The notes under the pieces: generated by a model
What the model saw: the letters and a program-made list of their open reading frames with translations, nothing else
Told to the model about the DNA's origin: nothing
Databases searched by the model: none
In this document: positions 1-8,137 of the stretch, one piece after another
Layout: every line of letters begins with the position of its first letter
How positions within the stretch are numbered: the first letter of the stretch is position 1
Translations under genes and position numbers: made by a program
Assembly (NCBI GenBank): GCA_913009825.1
Contig: CAJVYQ010000038.1
Span: forward strand, 1 to 46,061
Length of the DNA: 46,061 nt
Origin: an uncultured Deferribacteres bacterium
GTDB lineage: Bacteria; Zhuqueibacterota; JdFR-76; DREG01
Direction: 5' to 3'

Positions 1-127
1 GGTATTGTCACTACTCAGGCAGCCCGCGAAAGACTCAAAAAAAAAACAGGAAAAAAGTTAGATGAGATCATTCGATTGTTTCGTGTGTTTTCTGCCTGTG
101 TCAGACAGACGTGAGCTGAATAGTTAC
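1..127 (+). repeat. R1 element, right part (truncated by window start)
   Basis: This segment matches positions 4466-4591 almost base for base and is found inverted at 18790-18910. It is the right-hand unit of the composite R1 element: it opens with TGTCACTACTCAG and closes with the terminal inverted repeat CTGAATAGTTAC. The window begins exactly at the point that follows the GTTAC closing the left unit in the full copy. No coding sequence is present. Confidence 0.9.
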
Positions 128-168
128 TATTTTTCTTCATCTATCAAATTTGAAAATTTATTGTTGGC

Positions 169-813
169 CTAACTGCAAAATACTTTTACAGAACTAACAA
201 AAAAATAAATGGAAATCAGAACGAGCGCAAAACCCAATGAAAAATTGAGTTTCCGCATGGCTTTGCCTGAAAAATTTTCCTTGGCACGATGCAGCACAAG
301 CGACAATACCGTCAGGTAAGAACCGAGTCCGGCTCCACCGATAAGAAGGAAAGTAATTTTTGTCCCCGTTGTAAAATGAGCTGCCAGCCCCATATCCCTG
401 ACAAATCTTTCACCAATCAACCACCAGAAAATCATCATGGGATTAGTGACGGCTAATGAGAACCCGGTGAAAAATGAAATTTTTTTATTGACCTGTAATT
501 TGGTGTTGAGATTTTGCATTGGATCGCCCGGGTCTTGTCGCATCGTTATCACAGCCAGAATCAGAAGAATAACGGCGCCTGCAAACCAGAAAATCGAAAC
601 AATTGTTTCATCTTTTAAAAAAGGAGCAATGCCAAAAAAGGCGATAAAACCATACATCACATCGGACATGACGGAGCCGGCTACAACCATCCACGCTGCG
701 AAAAGATGACCGTTGAGAGAGCGCCTGGCAATCTCAATCTGGGTTGCGCCAATAGGAATCGCGGTGAGAAATCCCATAATGTAAACGATTAGGCAAAAAA
801 GGAGTATCTTCAT
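169..813 (-). CDS. LysE-family amino-acid/metabolite exporter
   Basis: A 214-residue polytopic inner-membrane protein with about six hydrophobic segments (roughly 1-22, 38-60, 70-90, 112-135, 150-172, 188-210), the size and layout of LysE/RhtB exporters. The N-terminal segment contains the family-like GFLTAIPIGATQ and the middle carries AVTNPMMIFWW, matching the family's G-x-x-x-x-x-P-G-P and NPK/NPM-like blocks. Such proteins export amino acids or related small metabolites by proton-coupled transport; the substrate cannot be read from sequence. Its ATG overlaps the stop codon of the glycosyltransferase C-terminal half by 4 bases (ATGA), which implies translational coupling in one operon. The family call is firm and the substrate unknown. 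Confidence 0.85.
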   Translation of the reverse strand: MKILLFCLIVYIMGFLTAIPIGATQIEIARRSLNGHLFAAWMVVAGSVMSDVMYGFIAFFGIAPFLKDETIVSIFWFAGAVILLILAVITMRQDPGDPMQNLNTKLQVNKKISFFTGFSLAVTNPMMIFWWLIGERFVRDMGLAAHFTTGTKITFLLIGGAGLGSYLTVLSLVLHRAKENFSGKAMRKLNFSLGFALVLISIYFFVSSVKVFCS

Positions 814-1460
814 AGTGATACCACATTTAAATCTGTTGCCACTCTTATTTTCATTTTTTGCAAATCAGATATCGTAGAATATTTGCCGTCATTTTGATCT
901 ATCAAACAGGACTCGATTTCTCTTACAATACTCTGCACATTCAAGTTCTGAAAGCAACGAACTGTCTTGCAGTTTTTTTCCGATTTGTTGATGCAGGTAA
1001 TGTTGCGGCACGGACTATCGGCAATGTATGTGTACGCCGGAGCATCCTGATTGGATGGGAAAAAACCGGTGCGTGCGGAATCATAGCCATAAATACGTGC
1101 AGGGGTTGCCCCGAATATTGAGTGAATAGACGTCTGGTTTCTAAGCGGCCTCTGGCCGGATGTTCTTATTTTGCGGGCTGCCGCAATGTGTAATGGCCCC
1201 GTATCTCCGGTGATAAAGACATCTGTTAAATCGATCAGGGCCGCGTATGCATCCAGCGGCATGGTTGCCGGTACAATAGTTATTTTCCCACGTTCGCGGT
1301 AAGGAATCGCCCGCAGGATTTGCTGCTCGATATCTTTCTCTGTATGGCCGGAACCTAATAAAATTGCACCAACTTGCGGTAATCTAATGAGTCCCTTTAT
1401 TAAATTGATTTGATACGATAACGGAATTCGGCTATACACAGAAGACGTATCCGGATTCAA
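810..1460 (-). CDS. Glycosyltransferase family 9, C-terminal half (frameshifted)
   Basis: This 216-codon frame holds the C-terminal Rossmann domain of a GT9 (heptosyltransferase-like) enzyme. It carries the donor-binding block FITGDTGPLHIAAARK and the Cys-rich tail region (PCRNITC...NC...C) typical of the family. It has no own ATG start: the frame opens with TTG overlapping the TGA of the upstream half. Adding one T to the T6 run at about 1458-1463 fuses the two frames into ...QLIFLNPDTSSVYSRIP, which is the normal GT9 join, giving about 458 residues. So this is one gene with either a real frameshift, a sequencing indel or programmed -1 slippage, not two genes. The acceptor sugar is unknown; cell-surface glycan synthesis is the family role. 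Confidence 0.8.
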   Translation of the reverse strand: MNPDTSSVYSRIPLSYQINLIKGLIRLPQVGAILLGSGHTEKDIEQQILRAIPYRERGKITIVPATMPLDAYAALIDLTDVFITGDTGPLHIAAARKIRTSGQRPLRNQTSIHSIFGATPARIYGYDSARTGFFPSNQDAPAYTYIADSPCRNITCINKSEKNCKTVRCFQNLNVQSIVREIESCLIDQNDGKYSTISDLQKMKIRVATDLNVVSL

Positions 1461-2185
1461 AAAATTAATTGCTTGCGATTATGTAAATTATGATAAATAA
1501 AAAATAGGTAGGCTTCTTCAATCGCTTCATCTGACAGATACAAATTTATACCGCTAAAATGTTGATTATGTATCGGATCGATAAATAATGAAAAGAGGTT
1601 ATCAATGAATTTATGTGCTTGAAATATAACATGATTAATGGAATTCTCGTCATTTTCATCACGAATTATAGTTGCAGTCAGGGCATGGTAAGAAATCACT
1701 CTATCCCGGTTCGGATGGAAATGCTTTTCATTAAACTGTGGACAAAAATTAATAATCACATCATAAGGAATCGAGGAAAGGATGCAATGAATAATATGAA
1801 AATCATTTTCATCAGGATAAGGCATACCGGATAGAACCGGCATCAATGTTGATACAGCAGGATTTCCATCGATCAAAAATCTTGCATTCCGGTTCACGAT
1901 ATAATCAATTTGACTGTCGGGGAAAAAATCACGCAGTGCCGTAATACTTGCCTGCAAATTAATTGCATCCCCAATGTTTAAATCTGCCACAACAAGAATT
2001 CTGTTGAATTCTTGTATTATATGTAACCGTCTGTAGGCTTTGTTTTTATAATACTCAGTTACAAGCTTATTTCCTAATAAACCGGTTACAGAATCGTTAA
2101 GAAAACGAGCTCCTCCTCGAGGAAATAGATCTGTCAATTTACTTGAGATATTAATAGCGGATCTGAAAAAACTTTTTCTCTGCAT
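1457..2185 (-). CDS. Glycosyltransferase family 9, N-terminal half (frameshifted)
   Basis: The 242-codon frame begins at ATG after a plausible SD (AAAGGA). It contains the N-terminal Rossmann domain of GT9 enzymes: RILVVADLNIGDAINLQASI near residues 63-82 (GDxxxxxxxxxAL-type motif), then FPDSQIDYIVN. It stops at TGA just where family members continue with the interdomain LNPD-type strand, which is found in the -1 frame directly downstream (810-1460). The intact product would be a cytoplasmic, membrane-associated transferase adding a sugar to a surface glycan or lipid carrier. It heads the operon ending in the LysE-type exporter. The family is recognised from both halves together; neither half alone would be active. 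Confidence 0.78.
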   Translation of the reverse strand: MQRKSFFRSAINISSKLTDLFPRGGARFLNDSVTGLLGNKLVTEYYKNKAYRRLHIIQEFNRILVVADLNIGDAINLQASITALRDFFPDSQIDYIVNRNARFLIDGNPAVSTLMPVLSGMPYPDENDFHIIHCILSSIPYDVIINFCPQFNEKHFHPNRDRVISYHALTATIIRDENDENSINHVIFQAHKFIDNLFSLFIDPIHNQHFSGINLYLSDEAIEEAYLFFIYHNLHNRKQLIF

Positions 2186-2238
2186 TCCATTATCCTTTGG
2201 GAAATATCCGATTAAGACAAGTCACAATTCGATATTTA

Positions 2239-2268
2239 AATGGAAGGGCATTTTTCTGCCCTCCCATT
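2239..2268 (-). terminator. Hairpin downstream of the 2304-3104 lipoprotein gene
   Basis: Arms 2239-2250 and 2257-2268 pair over 12 positions with one mismatch (AATGGAAGGGCA / TGCCCTCCCATT) around a 6-base loop. It lies 36 bases past the stop of the lipoprotein gene. The following minus-strand sequence is only moderately T-rich, so it could be a weak terminator or an mRNA-stabilising hairpin. Confidence 0.5.
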
Positions 2269-2303
2269 GAAGAAAGCAACCTTTTTAGGGGGAGAAAGCA
2301 ATC

Positions 2304-3104
2304 TCAGGAATTATCGCTTTCTTTTTCAACCTCGACATATTGGGCGAGGTTGGTTTCAAATGCAGTCAGCAGTGCAGTATTATTTGTGCTATCTATGACA
2401 ATCTCTCCATTTGAGAGCTGAGCACCACTAAAATCCACAGTATTGAACCAACCGGCCAAATCGAAAATCACCTTAACCGGAACGGTTGAATTGTTTGCCA
2501 CTGTAATTCCGTTACCTGCTATTTTACTCTGAATTGTTTTGCTGAATTCAGATTTTAAAGTGAACGGTACGGCGGCGCCGGTGTTGGGTGTAAAAACTCC
2601 ACTCAGTAGAATGGCCTTCCCATTGAATGGCGGAGCTGTGTTGATCTTGAAAGTAAAATCTACTTTTTTGAATGTACCCGGATAAACAGCTACTGAATTA
2701 ATCAACACTTCACCATTACTTATATCCAGTGCAAAAGGGCCGGTAACAACTATATCTGCTGCATCCTGTTCATTCGTGTCGATCCCTCCTGCTTCATTAT
2801 CCACACCTCCCTGGTCGCCATCGTTATGGTCACCCTGCTGCTCCACATCGAAACCGGAGTTTTCTTCAATCTTAAATTGATCGATGTTGATCATCGCAGA
2901 TTGAATATCCAGGTTGCCGCCTGTTACAGGAACAATACTCATAATGGCATTTTGATTGTGTGTCGGGCTGGCTTTCATCAAAACAGTACCGGTTTTTTGT
3001 GCAGCTTTTGAATAAGCAGTTGGATTTGTCTTACTGCAACCGATGCTTAAAACAAGCAGAGCTAATCCGGCTAAAATAACTGCATAACGCTTTGAATGTT
3101 TCAT
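2304..3104 (-). CDS. Secreted lipoprotein, DUF4382-like beta fold
   Basis: A 266-residue lipoprotein: basic n-region, hydrophobic core, and lipobox LSIGC with the lipidated Cys at residue 23. An acidic, Gly/Asp/Gln-rich linker (about residues 84-112) may bind cations or be disordered. The rest alternates short beta-strand patterns (FALDISNGEVLINSVAVYPG then KKVDFTFKI) that resemble DUF4382-type extracellular domains; that family match is tentative. The SD AAGGAGG sits 9 bases before the ATG behind an A8 run, a leader motif shared with the TonB receptor and beta-helix protein genes. A hairpin follows the stop. Function unknown; probably anchored in the outer membrane. Confidence 0.7.
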   Translation of the reverse strand: MKHSKRYAVILAGLALLVLSIGCSKTNPTAYSKAAQKTGTVLMKASPTHNQNAIMSIVPVTGGNLDIQSAMINIDQFKIEENSGFDVEQQGDHNDGDQGGVDNEAGGIDTNEQDAADIVVTGPFALDISNGEVLINSVAVYPGTFKKVDFTFKINTAPPFNGKAILLSGVFTPNTGAAVPFTLKSEFSKTIQSKIAGNGITVANNSTVPVKVIFDLAGWFNTVDFSGAQLSNGEIVIDSTNNTALLTAFETNLAQYVEVEKESDNS

Positions 3105-3157
3105 GGTACTACCTCCTTTTTTTTAGTGAACAATTAAACACCGTCCATTGAATTGTT

Positions 3158-3799
3158 TTAGAATTGGTACATGATTCCTATGCGGCTGAGAAATGAAGTA
3201 GATGACATTTCTCCATTTACAAATTTTCTGTCCGGTAAATATTCATAAAAAACTCCGATTTCTGCACTAAGTCCGAGTTTTTTATATATCGGCCAATCAA
3301 CACCTCCCGATATCAAAACCGCACCTCCCAACTTGAAGCGATATTTTTCGGGATTCCCCGGCGAATCCTGAGCCGTATTTATCCGGTTTTCCGGATTGAT
3401 TTCTTTCCCTTCTGTATTTTGAATGAATCCCCACAAAGGACCTGCACCAATTTTGCTGAATGGACGAATATGATCAGAAACCCAAAAATATTTAAATGAT
3501 AAGAGTGTGGGGATCGCAATTACATGGTTTTCCATTAAATATCCCTGATTTCCCAAGTTTGAATAATTTGTCTCAAATCCAATACTATATTTCTTATGAG
3601 TGAGATGCGCATATTGGAAAGAATAAACAAAATTTATTCCTTCTTCGCCGGAAAGAAACACTGATTTTGGCGAAACTTGCTGAACATTATGATTGGAACC
3701 TAAAGAGAGAATGAATCGATTCTCCGATGCGAATACTTTTGGCGCCAAGAGGTAAAACGAGAAAGCAGTCATTACTATCAATTTGCATTCAAATTTCAT
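3158..3799 (-). CDS. Small outer-membrane beta-barrel protein
   Basis: The start is taken at the ATG at 3799 (MKFECKLIV...) because AAAGGAAG lies 6 bases upstream. A longer frame reaches 3856 but has no SD and would bury the signal peptide. Residues 1-24 form a signal peptide ending VFA-S. The remaining ~190 residues show alternating polar/hydrophobic strands with turn-rich loops and finish with an aromatic-ended strand (IGIMYQF), the usual BAM-recognised C-terminus of an eight-stranded barrel (OmpA/porin-like fold). It lies 53 bases downstream of the lipoprotein gene on the same strand, so the two may form a unit. No specific function can be assigned. Confidence 0.75.
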   Translation of the reverse strand: MKFECKLIVMTAFSFYLLAPKVFASENRFILSLGSNHNVQQVSPKSVFLSGEEGINFVYSFQYAHLTHKKYSIGFETNYSNLGNQGYLMENHVIAIPTLLSFKYFWVSDHIRPFSKIGAGPLWGFIQNTEGKEINPENRINTAQDSPGNPEKYRFKLGGAVLISGGVDWPIYKKLGLSAEIGVFYEYLPDRKFVNGEMSSTSFLSRIGIMYQF

Positions 3800-4077
3800 C
3801 TTTACTTCCTTTAATACACGATTATTCGATTTAACTATTTCTGCTGTATTAAACAATTATTATACCAATCACTAATACTATTTCTAATTCCTATATTATC
3901 AATGAGATATAACTATATATTTTTAACTTGTTTCATTTAAGCATAATGGCTTATTGTCAATCTTTGTAGGCAGCTAAAATAAATTTAGTTGTAATCTTTT
4001 ATTTTATCATTACTTAAAAAGGTGTCAAAAATCTATCATTCAAAAGACAATATTCTGACATTAAAATTGTATTATTC

Positions 4078-4225
4078 CTAAATTGAGCGATTCTAATGTC
4101 ATTGCGCAGGAATTTTGTTGGTTTAGTGCACAGAATTAATAAGATTTTTTCCCGCCTGTAGTTGAGCAGGAAGAATGACAAAACTCTTTGGGGGGTTGTT
4201 TTAAGCTAAGAATCGCTCAATTTAG
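4078..4225. repeat. R4a inverted-repeat element (148 bp)
   Basis: Ends form an inverted repeat CTAAATTGAGCGATTCT / AGAATCGCTCAATTTAG. The interior matches 11030-11179 along its whole length, including the common environmental-genome motifs GTCATTCCG-AGGAATCTTGTTGG and AGAATGACAAAACTCTTTG. No coding capacity, so it behaves as a MITE-like, non-autonomous element or palindromic intergenic unit. Confidence 0.85.
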
Positions 4226-4242
4226 ATTATTGATAAAATTAT

Positions 4243-4592
4243 TGTAACTATTCAGGTTGCCCGCTAATATCGCTAAAAAACGAGAATCGTTAACTATTTT
4301 GTCCTATTCGTATGATTTCGTGTAATTCGCGGGCAGAACAGGCAAACGATTTTTTCAATTTCTCTGCGCCCGCCGCGTCTCTGCATTAAAAAAACAGGCG
4401 CTTTAAAACGCAGAGATGCAGAGAGTGCAAAGGAAGCGGATTTGTTCAAAAAAATAAAGTGTTACGGTATTGTCACTACTCAGGCAGCCCGCGAAAGACT
4501 CAAAAAAAAACAGGAAAAAAGTAAGATGAGATCATTCGATTGTTTCGTGTGCTTTCTGCCTGTGTCAGACAGACGTGAGCTGAATAGTTACA
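4243..4592 (+). repeat. R1 composite inverted-repeat element, full copy (350 bp)
   Basis: Bounded by TGTAACTATTCAG and CTGAATAGTTACA. It divides into a left unit (to GTTAC at 4465) with a central palindrome of CTCTGCG / CGCAGAG type at about 4360-4430, and a right unit that starts TGTCACTACTCAGG. Each unit contains its own GCCCGC...GCGGGC or CGCGAA arms, so the element looks like two small elements fused end to end. A second full copy lies inverted at 18790-19140, and partial copies are at 1-127, 27046-27144 and 45929-46061. Confidence 0.88.
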
Positions 4593-4680
4593 AATTATTT
4601 TATTGAAGTGAAAATATGCTGCTAAAATAGTCAAAATTATGAGGCAGATAAGGTAATTCCAGTTTGCAAAATAAACTATA

Positions 4681-5805
4681 TTACGGTTGCCAGAACAAAC
4701 CTATAGATATGGAATTTAATGTATATTTGTAGGAAAAGAGATTGGCGACATTATTCTCAAGATTGTATTGAACCTCAAGTCCAGTATTTTTATACATTTT
4801 GATTTTCAATATGCTGGATAAAAAGAGTAACTTATCTTTTCTTTTTCCACCGTTTTCATTAATTTTCCAGTAATGAAATCTCTTATATTGGAAAAGATAA
4901 AATGTTATCAGAGAAATGCGAGAATTTATTTTGAATAAAGTCGAAAAAGTGAGTTGATGTTTTAAATAACCAAAATCGAAATCTTCGGTAAATAATTCTT
5001 CAGAGTTTTCATCACCAATGTTTTCTCCAATTTGATTTACATCGATATCTTCCGGCAGATCGTTTTCAAACCGATACGTCACACTGGAAAAAATTTTACG
5101 GTTCAGTAATTTGTCAATAATTAAAAGGAAAACGTAACGGTCACCTTTTAAATTTAACCGTTGATCTGACGCGGTACTACCGGGATACAAATTTCCGCTG
5201 TGGGTTTGATATTCGAATTTTGCGCTTACGTTTGTAATCGTATTCAATTTTTGATTTATTTTTAGATAAAAGCGGTTGCTAAAATAAGATTGATATAAAG
5301 AACTATTCGGATAGGTTTTTAACCAATTTTGATACCCCAGAGAAAGCTTTTTCGACCTGGTTATGGATAAACTGAGGAAGCTGTCGAATATGTTTCTCCG
5401 GTAATTTAAAATGTTGGCAGATGAATAGTAGCGAGTGCGAAACTCATTAGAGAGATGAAAGCGAAGATTTTTATAAATTGATTTACGCAACATGCCGCGC
5501 AACAGGTGGTCCTGGCGGTTATATTCCTGATATTCTTTATACCGATGAAAACGCAATTCATAATTAAACCCATATTTGTCAGTTTGCCACAATTTATTCT
5601 GATAATCAGCAGCAAAAAATAGATTAGTGCGATAATCCGGCAATTTTAAAAAATCCGGCTCACGTGTAATATTATCCCGATATTCTCCGTTTACCTGGCT
5701 CCAGAGAGTAAATTGCTGTTTGTTCTGTGCAAAAATGAGGGTGGGGGCTGTCATCATGAATAGTAATATCACTGTGATGAAATTGACTCTTAAATGATTT
5801 GCCAT
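4681..5805 (-). CDS. Outer-membrane beta-barrel protein, last gene of the sensor operon
   Basis: A 374-residue secreted protein with a signal peptide (hydrophobic residues 9-26, cleavage near IFA-Q). The mature part is rich in alternating aromatic/charged strands (for example the YRTNLFF, YGFNYELRF and FYLKINQKL patterns), consistent with about 14-16 transmembrane beta-strands, and it ends in an aromatic strand ISIGLFWQP. No family is recognised. It is the fourth gene of a tight series: kinase, sigma-54 activator, coiled-coil protein, this barrel, with 26 bases between the last two. The likely role is an outer-membrane partner of the upstream coiled-coil protein, perhaps an export or sensing channel; this is inference from context. 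Confidence 0.72.
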   Translation of the reverse strand: MANHLRVNFITVILLFMMTAPTLIFAQNKQQFTLWSQVNGEYRDNITREPDFLKLPDYRTNLFFAADYQNKLWQTDKYGFNYELRFHRYKEYQEYNRQDHLLRGMLRKSIYKNLRFHLSNEFRTRYYSSANILNYRRNIFDSFLSLSITRSKKLSLGYQNWLKTYPNSSLYQSYFSNRFYLKINQKLNTITNVSAKFEYQTHSGNLYPGSTASDQRLNLKGDRYVFLLIIDKLLNRKIFSSVTYRFENDLPEDIDVNQIGENIGDENSEELFTEDFDFGYLKHQLTFSTLFKINSRISLITFYLFQYKRFHYWKINENGGKRKDKLLFLSSILKIKMYKNTGLEVQYNLENNVANLFSYKYTLNSISIGLFWQP

Positions 5806-5831
5806 GGATCAACCTGTCATATTTTAATAAA

Positions 5832-6743
5832 TCAATTATTATTTCCGACCAGTGCAGCTTGAAATTGCCTGATTATTTTTTCCAATGCAATTTTATTCGT
5901 TTTCATTCCCTTAAGTTTCATTTCCGATTGATGGATTTTGTCGGAAATATTCTCGACCCGATCTTTTAATTCATCAATGCGGTTCCGGTCTACAAATTCC
6001 ATTTCGTCATCGATAGACCGGCTCAATTCTTTATAAAAACCATACATTTCATCATAAACTTTCCTGTCTCTTTTCAAATCGATTTGTCGTTTTTTTTCCT
6101 GCAGAATGAAACGTCCCAGATTTTGAAGTTTATCCTGTAGTATAACCAGTTTCATCTTTATTCTCTGTCGTGAATCGTTCTTCTCGATCTTAATGTTCTG
6201 CCATGTTGCTTTACCAACTTGTATTTCCTGTAACTGATTGGTGTAAACAATTTTTTCCTTCTCCAACTTGCGGATTTGTTCAAGTTCAGGATTGATTTTT
6301 TCTTTCTTTGCCTTATTTTCCCGAATGAATTCCAAACGATTCTCTACTTGTTTGTCTATTGCCGGTATAATTGCTTTATACTTTTGTTGAAGTCTCATTT
6401 GCAAAGATTGAATCTTCTTATCCAAAATCTCAATGGTGTTTGTTATTTCCCGGGATGATTTTAATTTTGCATTCAAGCGAAAGCGCAGTAAAGGATTACC
6501 TCCCATTTTCATTTTCTTTTTATCATTGTAAATTTTCACATTTATCTTCTGAAATTCCCGATCAATTTTTACTTTGGATGTCTGGTAGATCGTCAATGAA
6601 TCCTGCATAATTTGAATTGTCGATCGCAGGTTATTCAGGCTAACCGTCTGAGCCATCACTTTTGGGCAGCTCATAGAAAACGAGATCGTTAATAAGAAAG
6701 ATAATAATTGTAAATCAAAATAAAACGAGTAAAGTTTTTTCAT
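5832..6743 (-). CDS. Secreted long coiled-coil protein
   Basis: 303 residues. A hydrophobic N-terminus (about 10-31, ending VMA-Q) reads as a signal peptide. Nearly all of residues 35-295 is heptad-patterned and Lys/Glu/Gln-rich with very few Pro or Gly, which predicts one or two long antiparallel coiled coils. No enzymatic motif is visible. Its ATG overlaps the TGA of the response-regulator gene (ATGA), so it is translationally coupled to the regulator. It precedes an outer-membrane barrel gene, and the pair looks like a periplasmic stalk/adaptor with its outer-membrane partner. Family not recognised. Confidence 0.72.
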   Translation of the reverse strand: MKKLYSFYFDLQLLSFLLTISFSMSCPKVMAQTVSLNNLRSTIQIMQDSLTIYQTSKVKIDREFQKINVKIYNDKKKMKMGGNPLLRFRLNAKLKSSREITNTIEILDKKIQSLQMRLQQKYKAIIPAIDKQVENRLEFIRENKAKKEKINPELEQIRKLEKEKIVYTNQLQEIQVGKATWQNIKIEKNDSRQRIKMKLVILQDKLQNLGRFILQEKKRQIDLKRDRKVYDEMYGFYKELSRSIDDEMEFVDRNRIDELKDRVENISDKIHQSEMKLKGMKTNKIALEKIIRQFQAALVGNNN

Positions 6744-8136
6744 TCAAAATTATACCTTAATAAGTCATATTTGTCCATTTTATAGCGCAAGGTGGTTCGT
6801 TTAATTCCCAAATGCTGCGCCGCCCGGGAAATATTTCCACCCGTCATCCTCAGCGCATCAAAAATCAGATTTTTTTCATATTCCCCGGTTTGATTCATTA
6901 AACTCTCTTTTTCCGCATCTTTATTTTGCCCGGTTGAGGATGGGAAAGAATTGTGTTCTATGATATTCTGAGGGAAATCCTCAATATCAATGAATGAGCG
7001 GTTCGATAAAACAATAGCTCTTTCGATGACATTTTCCAATTCCCGTATATTGCCGGGCCAGGAATAGTGCAGCAAATATTTCATGGCTTCAGGCGTAATT
7101 CCCTGTATTTTTTTAACTGCTTCCTGATTATATTTTTCTATGAAATGATATACCAAAAGTGGAATATCGTCTTTCCTGTCCCGAAGTAAAGGCAATTGAA
7201 TGGAAACTACATTTAAGCGATAGTATAAATCGTGACGAAATATTTTTTGCGCAATCAGAGATTCTAAATTTTGGTTAGTAGCCGCAATGAGTCTGGCTTT
7301 CATGGTTAAGGTTTCTGTGCCGCCAACTCGTTCAAATTCTTTTTCCTGTAATATCCTTAATAATTTCACCTGAATCGAAGGTGCTATTTCACCAATTTCA
7401 TCCAGAAAGATGGTGCCCTCGGCGGCAATTTCAAAGCGGCCGGGCTTGCGGCGTATTGCTCCGGTAAAGGCGCCCTTTTCATGTCCGAACAGTTCGCTTT
7501 CCAAAACCCCTTCTGCCAGAGCCGCACAATTTACCCGGATAAACGGCTTGTCTTTTCTAGAGCCACTGTAGTGAATCGCGCGGGCAATTAGTTCTTTACC
7601 GGTACCGCTCTCTCCTAATATCAATATAGGAGAATTTGCGGAAGCCACCTTCCGGATCAAATGATAAATCTCCTGCATCGGTTGACTCTTACCAATCATT
7701 TCTGAAAAATGGTATTGTGTCTCTTCCCGTAAATATTCATTTTCCAAAGATAACTGTCTGTTTTCTATGGTTAATTTCCTGGCAGTAAGCGCTTTGTCTA
7801 TTTTAACTTCAATTTCTTCTACGGTGAACGGTTTTGTGATATAATCGATAGCGCCGGCCTTCATGGCTTCTACGGCATTCTGCACAGTTGCAAATGCGGT
7901 GATAACAATAACCGGAATGTCAGGGTCTATTTCCCGAACCTGTTTTAAAAATTTCAGCCCGGACTTGCCGGGAAGTTTCATGTCGGTGATGACCAGATCG
8001 ATTGTATTCGAGCTGAAAATATCAAAAGCCTTTTCTGCACTGGCGGCGATCAAACCCTCTAACCCCTCCCTTTAACAATTTCATCGATGGCCTCCGCCGT
8101 GTTCTGATGATCTTCTACGATGAGGATAGTTGCCAT
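6740..8136 (-). CDS. NtrC-family sigma-54-dependent response regulator (frameshift in receiver)
   Basis: Domains in order in the restored ~465-residue protein: receiver (acidic pair in ILIVEDH, phospho-acceptor Asp in VITDMKLPG, switch Lys in TKPF), AAA+ domain with Walker A GESGTGKE, sigma-54 contact loop GAFTGA and Walker B IFLDEIGEI, then a Fis-type HTH (GGNISRAAQHLGIKRTTLRYKM). The real start is the ATG at 8136, one base after the kinase stop codon, giving MATILIVEDHQNTAEAIDE. That frame hits TAG near 8066; the remaining sequence continues in the -1 frame, and one added A in the AAA run near 8074 restores VKREGL. A shorter product from the TTG at 8053 would lack the acidic pocket. It would activate sigma-54 promoters, presumably for its own envelope genes. 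Confidence 0.85.
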
Positions 8137-8137
8137 A

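Larger units (their letters stand above)
3800..4680. other. Gene-free stretch carrying two repeat elements
   Basis: No credible coding sequence lies between the barrel gene start and the end of the next gene at 4681. Positions 3800-4077 are AT-rich leader with nothing recognisable; 4078-4225 is an R4a element and 4243-4592 a complete R1 element, separated by only 17 bases. The remainder (4593-4680) is AT-rich trailer of the beta-barrel operon. Confidence 0.7.

Noticed and set aside
4243-4592. Possibility that repeats form a CRISPR array
   Set aside because: Copies are kilobases apart, with no regular spacers and no cas genes.
4243-4592. Hidden transposase in the repeat elements
   Set aside because: The elements are 70-350 bp with stops in all frames and no DDE or HUH motif.
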